Assembly (NCBI GenBank): GCA_024362935.1
Contig: JANCRA010000011.1
Span: forward strand, 2,914,001 to 2,978,000
DNA: 64,000 nt
Direction of reading: 5' to 3'
From: Setophaga petechia
Taxonomy: Eukaryota; Chordata; Aves; Passeriformes; Parulidae
Part shown: positions 49,701 through 61,332 of the stretch, in pieces
Position numbering within the stretch: position 1 is the stretch's first letter
Layout of the letters: each line of letters opens with the position of its first letter
The notes under the pieces: generated by a model
What the model saw: only the letters and a program-made list of their open reading frames with translations
What the model was told of the DNA's origin: nothing
Databases searched by the model: none
Translations under genes and position numbers: made by a program

Positions 49701-49701
49701 C
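49668..49701. repeat. LAPTM4B: 17-bp tandem duplication spanning the exon 3 splice donor
   Basis: The unit AAATGTAATGAATTACC occurs perfectly twice, at 49668-49684 and 49685-49701. Its last base is the last base of exon 3. On the transcript strand each copy gives G|GTAATTC, so a second potential donor lies 17 nt into the intron. Confidence 0.97.
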
Positions 49702-49774
49702 TTATATGCACCATATGTAGCCATTGCACAGATCAGAATCATGAGGAGAGAAATTGCAGTGGCAATGCACATAT
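49701..49774 (-). CDS. LAPTM4B: LAPTM4B exon 3
   Basis: Acceptor CTTTTCCAG and donor AAG|GTAATT on the minus strand enclose 74 nt. It enters in phase 1: the last base of exon 2 (A) plus the first two here (AT) complete an Asn codon. The peptide then reads MCIATAISLLMILICAMATY and ends GAYK. This is transmembrane helix 2, preceded by the conserved DDANMC luminal boundary. The exon leaves in phase 0, matching exon 4. Confidence 0.97.
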
Positions 49775-52700
49775 CTGGAAAAGAGACACAACACGTCAAT
49801 GATTGAAGGCAAATTCAGAGCTTGGTTCAGTTATTTTACCACCTCCCTTGTGCAGAGCACCTCCAAGGGCAGGGTGGGAGATGGGTGGAGATGGGGTCAG
49901 GTGCATTGTTCAGGCATTGCTGGAGGAAATCTCTGGCTTTTGTGGGGAACCTCCTAAATCACAAGAAGCACAGACAGTGCTTCCATCTGTTCAAGCCTGC
50001 AGCATTACACTGTGCTGACACTTACACTGACACTGTGCAAACCACTATAGCCTCTATAAGACAATGGAGATGAATGGTCTAGTTTTGCTGTGGATTTTCA
50101 AAAATCAGAACCAGTTTTGACAAGACTGTTTTACTGGTGGTGCTGATATCTGTAGTGAGAATGTGTCTGCTTTTCTGCATTCCAGATTGTTTCTTCACCA
50201 ACAGCTGCTGCATACCATTGTTCATATATCTCTAAACTGGAAAAGGAGCAAAACTGGCAGATAAAGTCATCTTAGCAGAAATAACATCTTGAAAAATTTC
50301 ATTTCAACCAAGAAGACTACAGAGATATATGTATTAATGGAAATGTATAACTGTCAGGAAAGGCAAAGCAGTAAAGGAAGGAAAACATTCTATTCTTTAA
50401 AGTTTTGATTGGAGGAATTACAGGACTCCTATCTTTTTATTCTACTGCTGACCAGCTTTCAATTAACTTTTTATTCGATTTAAGAAGTTCCTAAGCCATG
50501 AACAGTTGGAAGGAGATCCTGGGGGAAAAAAATCACATGTTTGGTCTTTTCATATGCACCTCACTAGGTGTGATTACAGATCACTGTCAGGAGATCAGAA
50601 GTGAATTTCTGAACTTGACCTTACAGTGAGTTTGGGAATGCAGTGGAACATTGTGCCTATTTTCTGAGGTTAAGCCAGTGCACAAAGAGGATGTGAGGTA
50701 TATGGGACATGGCTTTAGAGATCCCACCTCTGTTGGTATCTGTGAGATACATGCTGCTCACATTGCTGTCACCAGGTGTGTTTAAACTACCTGCCTTGAT
50801 GAGGTACGTGGAGGAGCACTGAGATGCACAAACACACCACAGTGCTCAGCATGTTCACTACCCTGACTTTGGAACCATTCAAAGTGTATTGATGGCATCA
50901 TTTCACCACAGAACTGCCACAACATCTAACTCCAGCACATGATGAGGGGCATGGAACAGTCCTCAACTCAACTCAACTCCCTGGATGCATCAAAATCAGA
51001 CCCTGGGTACGTGCCCTAGCGCCTTCACCCAAGTCTCTGAAAGGATCTGGCAGCTGTGGACAGGTCTCACCTGCCACCACCAGGAAGCAGTGCAGGCTCA
51101 GCCAGGTGATGGCTGAGGAGGAAGGACAGGCACTAAGTCTGGTCTGTCATTATTTCCAGCCTACCAGAATGATCATCCATGTAGAGTACACAAGACCCAG
51201 TCCTTGATCCTCCTGTGCCTGAGGGAGCACAAACTTTGCCCTAGATGGCACCAATCCAGATTTCTGCAGGCAGAGAGGAACCTGAGACCTGTGAAACTGG
51301 AGGGAAAATGAGCAAGAGGAGACTGCTGCTGGCAGGTGAGGACATGTCCAGAGCTGCTTGTGTTCTCTGGCTCCTTGGGCACTGCACCTACCAACAGCAG
51401 GATTAAGGACTTCAGAACCCAGGCTTCCCCTTTTCCAGAACACTGCCTGTGTCCTAGGTTTCATGATTCTTGTTCTCTCTCTCTTGCCCCCAAAGTTTGT
51501 CCTTGTGATTGCATAGGAACTCAAATGCCACAGAAAAAGTCCTATGGCAGGTACTTCCTTAATTTAATGGATTAAATTTGAAGGATAAAGTGCCCTTTCC
51601 TGACACTTGGAGGAGCACATTCAAGCCACTGTGGTCTGATGAGGCCCTGGAGCACAGACATCCTTTCTCACAGTAGAAATGGTTGAATCTTTGTCTTATT
51701 GTCAAAATCAGCATGTCTCACCCAGGAGAGGGGCCTGCACTCAGCAGTGAGTTTAGCTCACCCTGGTGCTCCCTGTTGCCTCCACAGTGGCTTCCTCCAG
51801 CTCAGCTCATGGGTGCTACACGATGCCACGGGGAGGCAGCTGGGCTCCCTGCTCATCATTCAGGAGGGAATGACATCTCAGTCATTCCAAACTGCTCTTC
51901 AAAGGCACCTCCTTCTCCTCTTAGAATGTGTAGAGAATCCAGACAACCAGTGCAGTGTTTGAGCTGCATTACCTCGACCAGTGTCTAGGTTTTTAGGAGC
52001 TGTAATGGCTGTGCTGTGCCTGTTAGAAGCGATCTGAATTCTGCCCTCAAGAGGAAGAAGTATCCACAAAATATACCTCTACTAATAAAAGGTACTGCAG
52101 CCTCCTAAGACACTTCTGGTTGTGTGGCCATTTACTCTGGCTGCCTACACAGATCTTGTGAAATCAAAATTATTTTGAATAGACCTGGTACATTTAAGGT
52201 AATGAAAGAAAAGAAGTGAAAGTTGCTGCTGTAGCCACTAACCTCAATTGAATCTCTTGTAAAAGAGGTTTGTGGATCAACATTTTGACTCTGATCATCC
52301 GTTTGGAGGCACTGCTTATGCATTTGTTCTTGATCCCAACCACCTACTTCCTGCACTGGGGGGAAGCTGCTGTCATTGTCATTTGCAGCAGATGCAGGAG
52401 TCACAGGTTCCACTTTGCTGGTGACTGTGGCAGTACTGGTTCAGAGCCAGAGCCCAGCAAACTGTGATGAGCTTGACATTGAAGATCTGGTCTGACACAC
52501 TCCTGCTCCCTGTCTCCAGTGTCTCCCTAACTGTGCTCCACCATGCCAAGTTCCTAGTTGGCTCAAGCTAGTTCTTTCTCATTTAAGGCTTCATTGGGTT
52601 TTTTGAGCTGTGTCAGCTTCAATTAATCAGAGTGAAACTAGATATGCAGCACATTAAATGAGAAACTGACAGGGGTGTGTGATTTTTTTTTTCCAACCAT

Positions 52701-55700
52701 GCTGTGTTTTCTATGGCTAGAAGGGCTGCACTTGGACTGCTGCAGGGGTTATCTAGCCTGTTTGTCCTAGATGGCTTTCTGAGTTTTCTCCTTGGGTTTA
52801 AAGAAACCAGCTGAGTTCTCTTCTCCTTGGGTTTAAAGAAACCAGTTGAGTTTTTAAATTCTTATACCTTGCAGTGACATCCTACTTTCCTGCCTCTCTG
52901 GAGAGAAGATGCTGCTGGGGTTGGGCAGAGCTGCTGTCATGGGGTACCTGTGTGCACAGCAAGCTGCAGCTCAAGCTCCCTCAAATCACCTCAAAAGTAT
53001 TTCTTTGCCTTCCCCTCTCCTCTTGCAGAGGTGGGTGCTGCAGGGACAGGGAGGAGCAGCCAGCAAGGCCAGTCCCTGTGTGTGGAATGATGAAGACCTC
53101 AAATCCTCATCACCTGCCCCAGCCCTGGAGTTAATCACTGGCCTTCAGGTTTGAGAGCAGGGGCCAGAAAGCTGCAGATCAGCAGCCTGCAGTCCTCTCT
53201 CAGTCCACTCTCCCAGCCTTATTTATCCAAGAGCCTCCTGACTGCCAGCTAAGGATTACTGCCTTGCTCTCTCCTGCAGGCAGCTTGTGCAAGCTTGATG
53301 CCACTGCTGCCAGCCACCAGGCAGCCCCCTGGGGCACAACCTGCACAGCAGCAGCATTTTCTCCCTGGGAAAGAGAGGAGGGCAATGAGAAGGAAAGAGT
53401 ATTCTGCACCTTCGAGCCCAGCACATTTACTTTAGAGTATATAATTAGAGGGGAAGATGCTGCCCTGAATATCTTATACTGGGAAGGGATTTTGCTTTTT
53501 GCCCCTCCCTATATCTGGGACTAGTACTACATAAGAGGTGTTGATGGACAGGGACAGAATTGTACCTACTCCACCACTTCCATTTATCCCCCAGCAGAAG
53601 TCCAAGCCTGCTGTCCGTAGATTTCTTTATAAAGTTTTTCTATTTGAAGTAATATTTTCAAGTCCTGGGTGCATGTCATTGAGCAGAGGGACCCTCACAT
53701 TATTGTCCCCTGTCCTGAGATGTCTGCCTCTCTTGTCTGCCCATCCCAGGGCAGGGACATGGGCAGATTTTGACCTAAGTTGCTGATATCAGTGTCAAAG
53801 TTCAGTTTCTGTAGGACATGCAGAGGATTTCAATCCTTGCTGTCATGTGGCCTGTGAAGTATCACACACACATCTCTGACACTATGACAGCAGTAAATAA
53901 AACCAAGCAACACCCACTGCTTGTTTGGGCTGTTGACATGTCAGGATGATGATCTGTGTGTCTGAAGAAGCTGAGCAGAAGGCTCAGGCAAAACCCTCTG
54001 GGAAGTCAAAATGAATTAGAGGGCTTTTCCATCTCCTGCTCTGAGATTATTAGTCTTTTAAAAGCAGCAGTATTGCATAGAGCAGCTCACACATTTCTAA
54101 TTTTTCCTAGTCCAGCTTCTAAACTCCCTCAGGAAATAAAAAAAAGAAAGATGACACTAAATGGGCTCAGCTGAATATCCAGCACAGGAGGAAGCCCAGC
54201 ATTTTACCAGGTTCAGAGATGTACATCTTGGGGAGCCACACAAAACACACACACCAGTAGTGTGCACAGCAAGCTGCAGCTCGAGCAACTTGTTCCTTCC
54301 AGCATCTCCCTCTGCCACATGCTTAAGTCTTGGCAGACTTTCTTCCCCCTTGTTTCCTTTTCTTAAATAGAAGGGAAAATAAATATCCTAGAGCTTTCTT
54401 CTAAGTGTTCAGGTAAATCCTTTCTCTGACTAATCAAACAGGTACTTTGGAGCCTCTGGTAATGCCCTTGGAACCACACTAAATCCTGGGATCAGAACTG
54501 ATGTTGCACTGGTATTTCCAAGCAGTTTGCACTAGACTGGCTGTGGCTCTGCAGGTGGCAGGAATTTTTCCCACTGCTGGAACAGAAAATTGAGATTTCT
54601 CCACAAACCAGGCACAGCTAGAAATAAATCTGAATATGAATATTGGGGGAATCCTGGTTTCTTGGAAGTCAAGGGAAACCTGTCATTAACTTCATTTGAC
54701 TACTGTGACACAGCTGATAAGGTTTTTTTGAGATGATGTTTTCAGATCTTTTATGAGGGATTTTCTTACAGGACAGAGAGGAAAGGAGTGACAAATTTTA
54801 CATGTAAACTCTGTGTCTGCATTTTTTTATTGTTTGCTATTGATAGAAGGATCACCAGGAATGAGAGTAATGGCCATCAGTGTTTGTGTCATTATTATTA
54901 GTCAACAGAAATACATACAGATAACAACTTTGGGACCTTCTTTAGAATAAAAAATATGTATCTTCCTGTATTTCATACACATGGTTTCAGTGCATAAAGC
55001 TAACCTGGAAAACACTGTTTCAAAAAAGACAAATAAAAGGAGGAAAAGAGAAGAGTATGTGGAAGTTTTTCTGATGATTTATCTCATAATAAAACATTTC
55101 ATTACATTTGAAAAAATACAGTCATGCTTAAAGAATAGAAAAAAGAAATCATCTCCTGCCAGCTATTTCCAGTAACCATAAAAGTAAGTAAGTAGCTTGA
55201 CTCAACTGCCTTTACTCAGTAAGGCACCAAACCAGAGGGAGTCAAAGAATAAAAGGAGACATTAATTCAAGTGTTCATTCGTAATTTAACTGCCTGTGAA
55301 ATGTTCCCTTTACCAAATGGAAATGAGGTTGCTTGGCCCATAAGCCATCCTTTCACAGTCTTGCAGGGTTCACTTCAGAAGCCTTGATAAAAATATACAG
55401 AAAATACAATTTTCAAGTGTAGATGGAAATCCCCAATGTACTTTATCTGACAGCTACTGCATTACAAAACAGAATTACAATTTGAAAGCCTTGGGCACTG
55501 GCAGGCCTCTGATGTCAGCTATATAAAACCACACTGACAGACAGTTATTACCAAGGTTAATCTCTGAGAATTAGGACAAGGCAGTCAGTTTTAATATGTC
55601 AGAATCAGCTAGGAGCCCATCTGTATCTACTATGGTCCTTACTTTCTTAAATCCAGTTATATAAAAAGATTTTTAGTCGGAAGTTGTAGGTGGGCTTTCA

Positions 55701-56761
55701 ATGAAGACACAATAAAGTTGCAATCACCCTTTATCATAAATTCAGTGTAGACACTCAAGGCATATCTGCACAAAGACCTTGTGGAAATAAGCATCCCCTC
55801 AATGATACCCAGCATCTCTGACACAACAATGGGCAAAATTTTTTTCTCATGTGTGGGGCTATTGCTTCTCCTACAGACGTTTTTATTGACTTCAGTAGGA
55901 ATGTTCAGTTAGAACCTTTAGCTGTGCACAGGGAGATTCTGAACAGAAAGACGCCAGTGTGATTAGCAACAGACCTTGTTTCAGACTACTATGAGAAATG
56001 TTGAATGTAGCCATTGTGAGCAGAAATGAAAATAAACAGACATTTTTATCAAAATCATATCGAGGGAAAACTTTACTAGATATGAATTAATTAAATCAAC
56101 AAACACCAAATAATTTGGAAAAGTTATGGAACAAGGAAACATTATCAAAGGACAGGAGTTTTTGTAGGAGACATAAATGGCCTAGCTTACCCTTTTCTGA
56201 AACCATATTGAAGATTTTCTATGATGCCTTTCAGTAAGAGAAGGAATTGCTCTGTGTTATTGCTAATATGCCTCTGACTGTACAGTTGATATTTGCATTT
56301 GCATCTATTTGAGCAGGTTTGTGCAAGTCATGCCAGATGCACAGGGGGTGAAGGAACACACTCAGCTGTCTGAACAGCAGCATGGGTCTTGTGCATGTGC
56401 AGGCTCTTGGGATGTGGTGCTGCAAGATGCAGAGACTCCATATCTCCTTCTGGCCTGCAAAATTCCCCTGGGGCTTTCAGCACCATGCTCAGGGATACAT
56501 CTCCCTGCCAAGGGCTGGCTCTGCCCCTGCCAAGCCAGGACACAGCAGAGCAGATGGATTGATTACTAATAGGTACGTGGCAGATAAGGTTACTACTAAG
56601 AAACAAGTATGAACTGTGTCATGACACCTTTCACAATAAAAATGCATCTGCAAGATACAAAGGTGAAGCAATAATTAAAAGGATAGTAATTACTGAAATG
56701 ATAGGACAGTTACATAAACGCTGGAGCTGTGAGTGCTAGTAATTAGGGAATTTGTACTTAC
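49775..56761 (-). other. LAPTM4B: LAPTM4B intron 2
   Basis: 6,987 bp. It contains a 35-bp-period duplication (52786-52850) and a 23-bp word shared between 52950-52972 and 54260-54282. Somewhat GC-rich stretches at 51000-51450, 51720-51950 and 52900-53400 match nothing I know. No further exon is supported. Confidence 0.88.
52786..52850. repeat. Tandem duplication, 30-bp unit with 35-bp period
   Basis: Copies at 52786-52815 and 52821-52850 begin TTCTCCTTGGGTTTAAAG and differ at one position (CAGCTGAG against CAGTTGAG). The near identity implies a recent duplication. Confidence 0.95.
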
Positions 56762-56873
56762 TGGCATCATCCATAAATTCAAATTCACCCCCTAATTCAG
56801 CACTAGTCAGGTGGTACTGGTCAGGATCAGTCAGGGCACTCAGCAGAATCAGCAAGACCACCGAATTTATAAT
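56762..56873 (-). CDS. LAPTM4B: LAPTM4B exon 2
   Basis: Acceptor CTCTGTAG and donor CCA|GTAAGTA on the minus strand enclose 112 nt, or 37 codons plus one base (phase 0 in, phase 1 out). The peptide starts IINSVVLLILLSALTDPDQY, the second half of transmembrane helix 1. A luminal loop follows, HLTSAELGGEFEFMDDA. The human protein has NFSS at the start of this loop; here Asn is replaced by His, so that N-glycosylation sequon is absent. This is the first exon of the gene inside the window. Confidence 0.96.
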
Positions 56874-59800
56874 CTACAGAGAGGAAAAAGGGAAAAGGAT
56901 CAGTCTGTGAAAGTAATCCATGAAAAACCTCTGAGCAGCACACAATCACCATGTTTCACACCAGCTGATAGAGACTGTTTTCCAACTGTACAACTGTAGT
57001 ATTTAACTAACACTGTAATTAATTTCTTTAAGTTGGTAAACAGGACTTACTTCTTCCCTCAGCAGCAGCATGAAAATTAAACAAAATGTAGATTACCTCT
57101 TTTCATTCTGACTCTATTCCACACCAGAAAAGTTACTGCTGCTCTTTCAAACTATAAAACATGTTAGCACATCCACCAGTCCCTCTGAGATTATTACAAA
57201 TGGGTGCTGCAGTCAAGGACTATCAGCAAGGCAGAACCAGAATTGGGGACAGACCCTGTAAAACTGCGAGATGACCAAAGAGGAGCTCAATTACTGGAAA
57301 GGGCTGTGTTTTAAGAGGCCATGAGTGAGGTGCTGGTTCAGGCGAGTTGCTAAATGAGGAGGCCTGGGGGGTGGCAATGTGAGCCCCGTGTCTTATGCTC
57401 ACATTCCTGTGTCATGTGGCACAGATGGACATTCACTACCACCAAGGCCTTGGCTATGAAATGCAGTAAGTGAATGAAATGCCAAGAATATCAAGTGATC
57501 CAGCAGAAGCAGATTGTCAACAATCAGCTATGGACGGATTGGAGAGGTAGCCAAGAGCTGCATTTTAAAACAAATCTGAACAAAATGCTCATATTGCTTT
57601 GAAGTGAAGAGAGCTAATTGCAGAAAAGAAGATTGCTCAGCATGAAATAATACAGCCAGGCTAAAAGCTTATTCTACAGAAATAGGAAGATAACTGGTGA
57701 AGAAGAAAATGGAAAGAAGAAAGCTGAAAACAGTACGCTTGAAAAGATGGATTTCATTGCTTTGGTTCTCACTTCAAAGTCATCCTAATCTCATCACAGG
57801 TTACTAACAGCAGTAAGAAGGTGTAGGTGTAGCACAGGTTATTTCAAGACATAACAGGCTAGAGAATTTCTCAGGTAAGATAAATCCTTTTTGATAGGTA
57901 AATTCCATCAAGTCCAGCTGATACCAGATCTGTTAGCAGTCTTTGAAAATTGCTGAGAATAGATTGAGTTCACAAGACAAGAAAAGAGCAAGCACGGTTT
58001 ATGCAATTTCAAAGCAGGAAGGTCATGTAATGAATTTCTAGACAGACTATGAGAACAAAATAAGAAGAGATAATCAAGCAGTCTCCCCATTAACACTTCA
58101 AATTTGTGCAGTGACAAGTAACAATCACCACGGGCTTGTCAAGGACAAACTGTAAGTAATTTATCTTATTTTCCTTCTCTGACAGACCAAGAGGCCTTAT
58201 GGATAGGGCAGAAGTAGTAGATCACATCTCTGCATCTTAGCTCCCTTTTTGACATTTTGAGATTCTCACAAATGAGCACGGAAAACCTGGTTTGGTTGAA
58301 TGTGCAGGAAGGTGAATGCACTGCCAGCTGGATAACTGTACTGAAAGAACAGCTGTGACAGATTTAAGGATTCACAGCCAGCAAAGATATATTGATTGCG
58401 GTTTTCCAGTATCATTGAGAGACTTGCTAAGTCACTTGTAGCCTCTACCTTTCTCTAATTTGCAGACAAGTTGTAAGCACTTCGTGAAATGAGATTACAA
58501 TTATTTTGATCAACTAGAGCAGAATTCAGACAACACAGAACAATTCAGCACCAAAAAGCATAGAGAAACACATTTGTGAAGAACTTCAGAAGAACATGAG
58601 GCAAAACCATTAAGTGACAACTGCTCAGAAAGGAGTCTGAGTATGGCAGTGAATTAACTGAACACAACTCAGTGGAATCCCTTAAGCTCAGCTTTGTGGC
58701 TACATGGTGCTGGGCAGTGCTGCAGAAACCTGGGCAGTAGATGCACAAACTATCCTCCCACTTGTCCTCCATGGGCCTCTGCAGAAAGGATTCAAAGTCC
58801 TTCTAAAATGTACAAGGAAAAACCCGGGGGAGTTTTTCCAGGGGAGATCTTGCATCAGAACAGAGGGCAGAGACACCTGGAATGAAGGACAGGTAGGGAA
58901 AAACCAGGGGTTTCTTAGCAAGGAAAAGGTAGGGGGAGGTGTTCTCAGTCTTTTATGAGCAGAAAGATGGGGGAAAAGAACGAGGCAACAGATCCACTGG
59001 GTAAACAGATCTGAATTATAGCAAAAGAAAATTTAAGTTAGACAGTGTGGTGAACAATAAGAAAAGCAGATACAGATTGTCTGGAGGGGGTTAGAGTTTG
59101 TCATTACTGCACTTTCACTGCATAGAATAGTTAAATAGCTTTGTGTGGAGAATGTTGTAGCATGATCTTGTCTTGGTTTTCTTTTGGTTTTGAAGACATC
59201 AGATGACTATCAAAATTCAAAATTACATTCCATAAATCTTAACTGGGTAATGTATTATGTATAACTCCATATCACAACCTAGTTCTTGTTTTATACTCCT
59301 TTGTGGAAAGCTAGAAGATATAAGCCAGCAATAAATATATTACCTAAGAAGACTACTCAAAATATCCAAGCAATCAGAAACCATAAATGCATAGAGTGTT
59401 GCAATTTAAAGACATATTTTTGGGTACAAATATAGCCACATAAAATCATAATTTACTGATCTACACACTCTACTTTCCCGTTATGGATATGTCCTGATTC
59501 AGATTATGTTATTGTCAGCATTGCCTTAAATCCTGTATAAGACATAGATTGTGTCTGCCTGATCTGAAGTCTGCTGCAGTCAGTAGGAATCTCTCAAATG
59601 CTCTTTAGTGCATTACTTTTCTGTTCTATCAGTTTGTTCTCTTGAGATGCTCATGATCATCTGAGCACTTTCCAGCTGTGCTGTCAGCAGTGCTAATGAA
59701 ATATACCACGTGTTTGTTTGCTCCTTCTTTCTCCCAGAAACGAGTGCACGGTTGGGTGTATTGTGTTCATTAGGGTTTTCCTTTTGTTTTGAAAGTGATG

Positions 59801-60239
59801 TGACTGTTGAATTTTGAAAAATGCTCTAATGCATAAATTCTGTCTGTCTAACAACTTACCGATGTAATGTTTTCCAAGGACACACAATCAAGGACAAGAG
59901 CATAAAGAATTATTCCCTGTTGGTATATGCAGTTAGTATAAGAGTTGAAATCTCCATTCTAGGAAAAGCAAAAGAGATTCCTGTGCTCTTTTGATAGGGC
60001 CAAAATTTCCTTAAAGATGTTTTACATTTCTTCAGCAACAAATAGATTAACAACCAATTAGCAATGCTTAAAAAGCATTTTAATTTTGCAAAGTTGCAGG
60101 AAGCTGCTAAACCCTGTACCTTCCCAGTGAGACACTCTGTCCTCCTTTCATAGATGGAGAAACTGAAACGTGTCCATGGCCATACCTTTCAAGGCTGAGT
60201 GAAAGAAACTGGCCCTTGGTCACTGATATGGGTGGGTAA

Positions 60240-60470
60240 CATCAATCTGTTAATAACAATTAAATATCAATTAATTTTTTTTGCTAGCTTTAATACAATT
60301 GTTTCAATATTGCTTCATGGTGTACTATAATAGTTGTTATATCTCCTATACTGTGTTATAGTATATAATAATATGCTGTGTTATATTATATAATAATTCT
60401 GGTTAAGATAGTTTTGTCTAATAATTATAATAATAAAACCATTATATTTATTTATTTAAATATATCTGGT
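60240..60470. repeat. AT-rich low-complexity tract with a 22-bp tandem duplication
   Basis: Nearly pure A/T. Copies at 60351-60372 and 60376-60397 begin CTGTGTTATA(g/t) and end in TATAATAAT, with one mismatch and a period of 25. Confidence 0.9.
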
Positions 60471-60739
60471 TTGCTGTCCTTCATCCTGTGGGACAAAGTT
60501 GTATAAAGGTACAGATGGACCTATATAATCCTTTAGACCTAATCTGTTGGGGTTAAGACTGGATCCAGCCATACCCAGACTCCTCTAGGAGGAGTTCAAA
60601 AAGCAAGGGAATCCTTTCTACACCCTGTAACTCAACAGGAGGGTTTCTTTAATAAACTTCATCTGAAGCTCCCACTCTGCCCATGACAGTGCTCAATAAG
60701 AATAAAATGCAAGACTTTGCACTATCAAGTCAGAACTGT

Positions 60740-61110
60740 GACCACAGGGTCCTACAGCTGATAGCACCCAGCGTTGCCAGGGGCTCAGGGAGGAGCTCCA
60801 GGGACACTCAGCCCTATCTGACCTGCACAGCCCCACCTGTGCCTCTCCACAGCCCTGCCCCTGGCCCAGGACCCTATCCAGGGCAGCCTGGGGTCTCTGT
60901 CCCAGCGGTACAAGACACGCCAGGCCCCAGCCATGCTCCCTGGGAGGACCCTGCAGAGGCATGCTGCAGCTTGTCTCCAGCTGTGGCCCTGGCCCCAGCC
61001 CTCTTTGCTTTTGGTTGGCCCCCCTGGTTTACCCCCTGCCTTGCTGGGGCTGGTGGTGATCAGCCCCAGCTCTGCTTCTGGGCTCAGTCCCTGCAGGATG
61101 GTGTTCAGAG
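60740..61110 (+). other. Unassigned GC-rich patch in intron 1
   Basis: About 370 bp of GC-rich sequence between AT-rich flanks, lying in a 169-codon plus-strand open frame (60683-61192). The frame is rich in Pro, Ser and Ala with no recognisable domain. It lies on the opposite strand to LAPTM4B and has no promoter-like CpG content. The sequence ends in an A-rich stretch with AATAAA (61188-61215), which would suit an old retroposed or LTR-derived insert. No target-site duplication was found. Confidence 0.3.
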
Positions 61111-61290
61111 CGCCCTAACAACACACTGGACAAAGAACCTACAGAAAATCCTAAAAATGCCCAACTGTGCCCTTATTCTGATATGGAAATAAAATAATTA
61201 TCTTTAAAAAAATCCAAAATCTTACTTTTCTGGCAGCCAGATGGAATTACATCCACTTTTTTAATCAATGAAGGGGAAGAAAATAAAAAA

Positions 61291-61332
61291 AATAATGCTT
61301 TATAGAAAATAATAAATAATGCTTTATAGAAA
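61291..61332. repeat. 18-bp tandem duplication, period 24
   Basis: AATAATGCTTTATAGAAA occurs exactly at 61291-61308 and 61315-61332. Confidence 0.95.

Noticed and set aside
52132..52413. 93-codon minus-strand frame in LAPTM4B intron 2 as an extra exon
   Set aside because: Same strand as the gene, but exons 2 and 3 already join in frame to the known protein. No conserved peptide is visible.
60683..61192. LAPTM4B exon 1 or another gene in the GC-rich patch
   Set aside because: The minus-strand translation lacks the expected cysteine-rich N-terminus and no matching donor was found. It is kept only as an unassigned patch.
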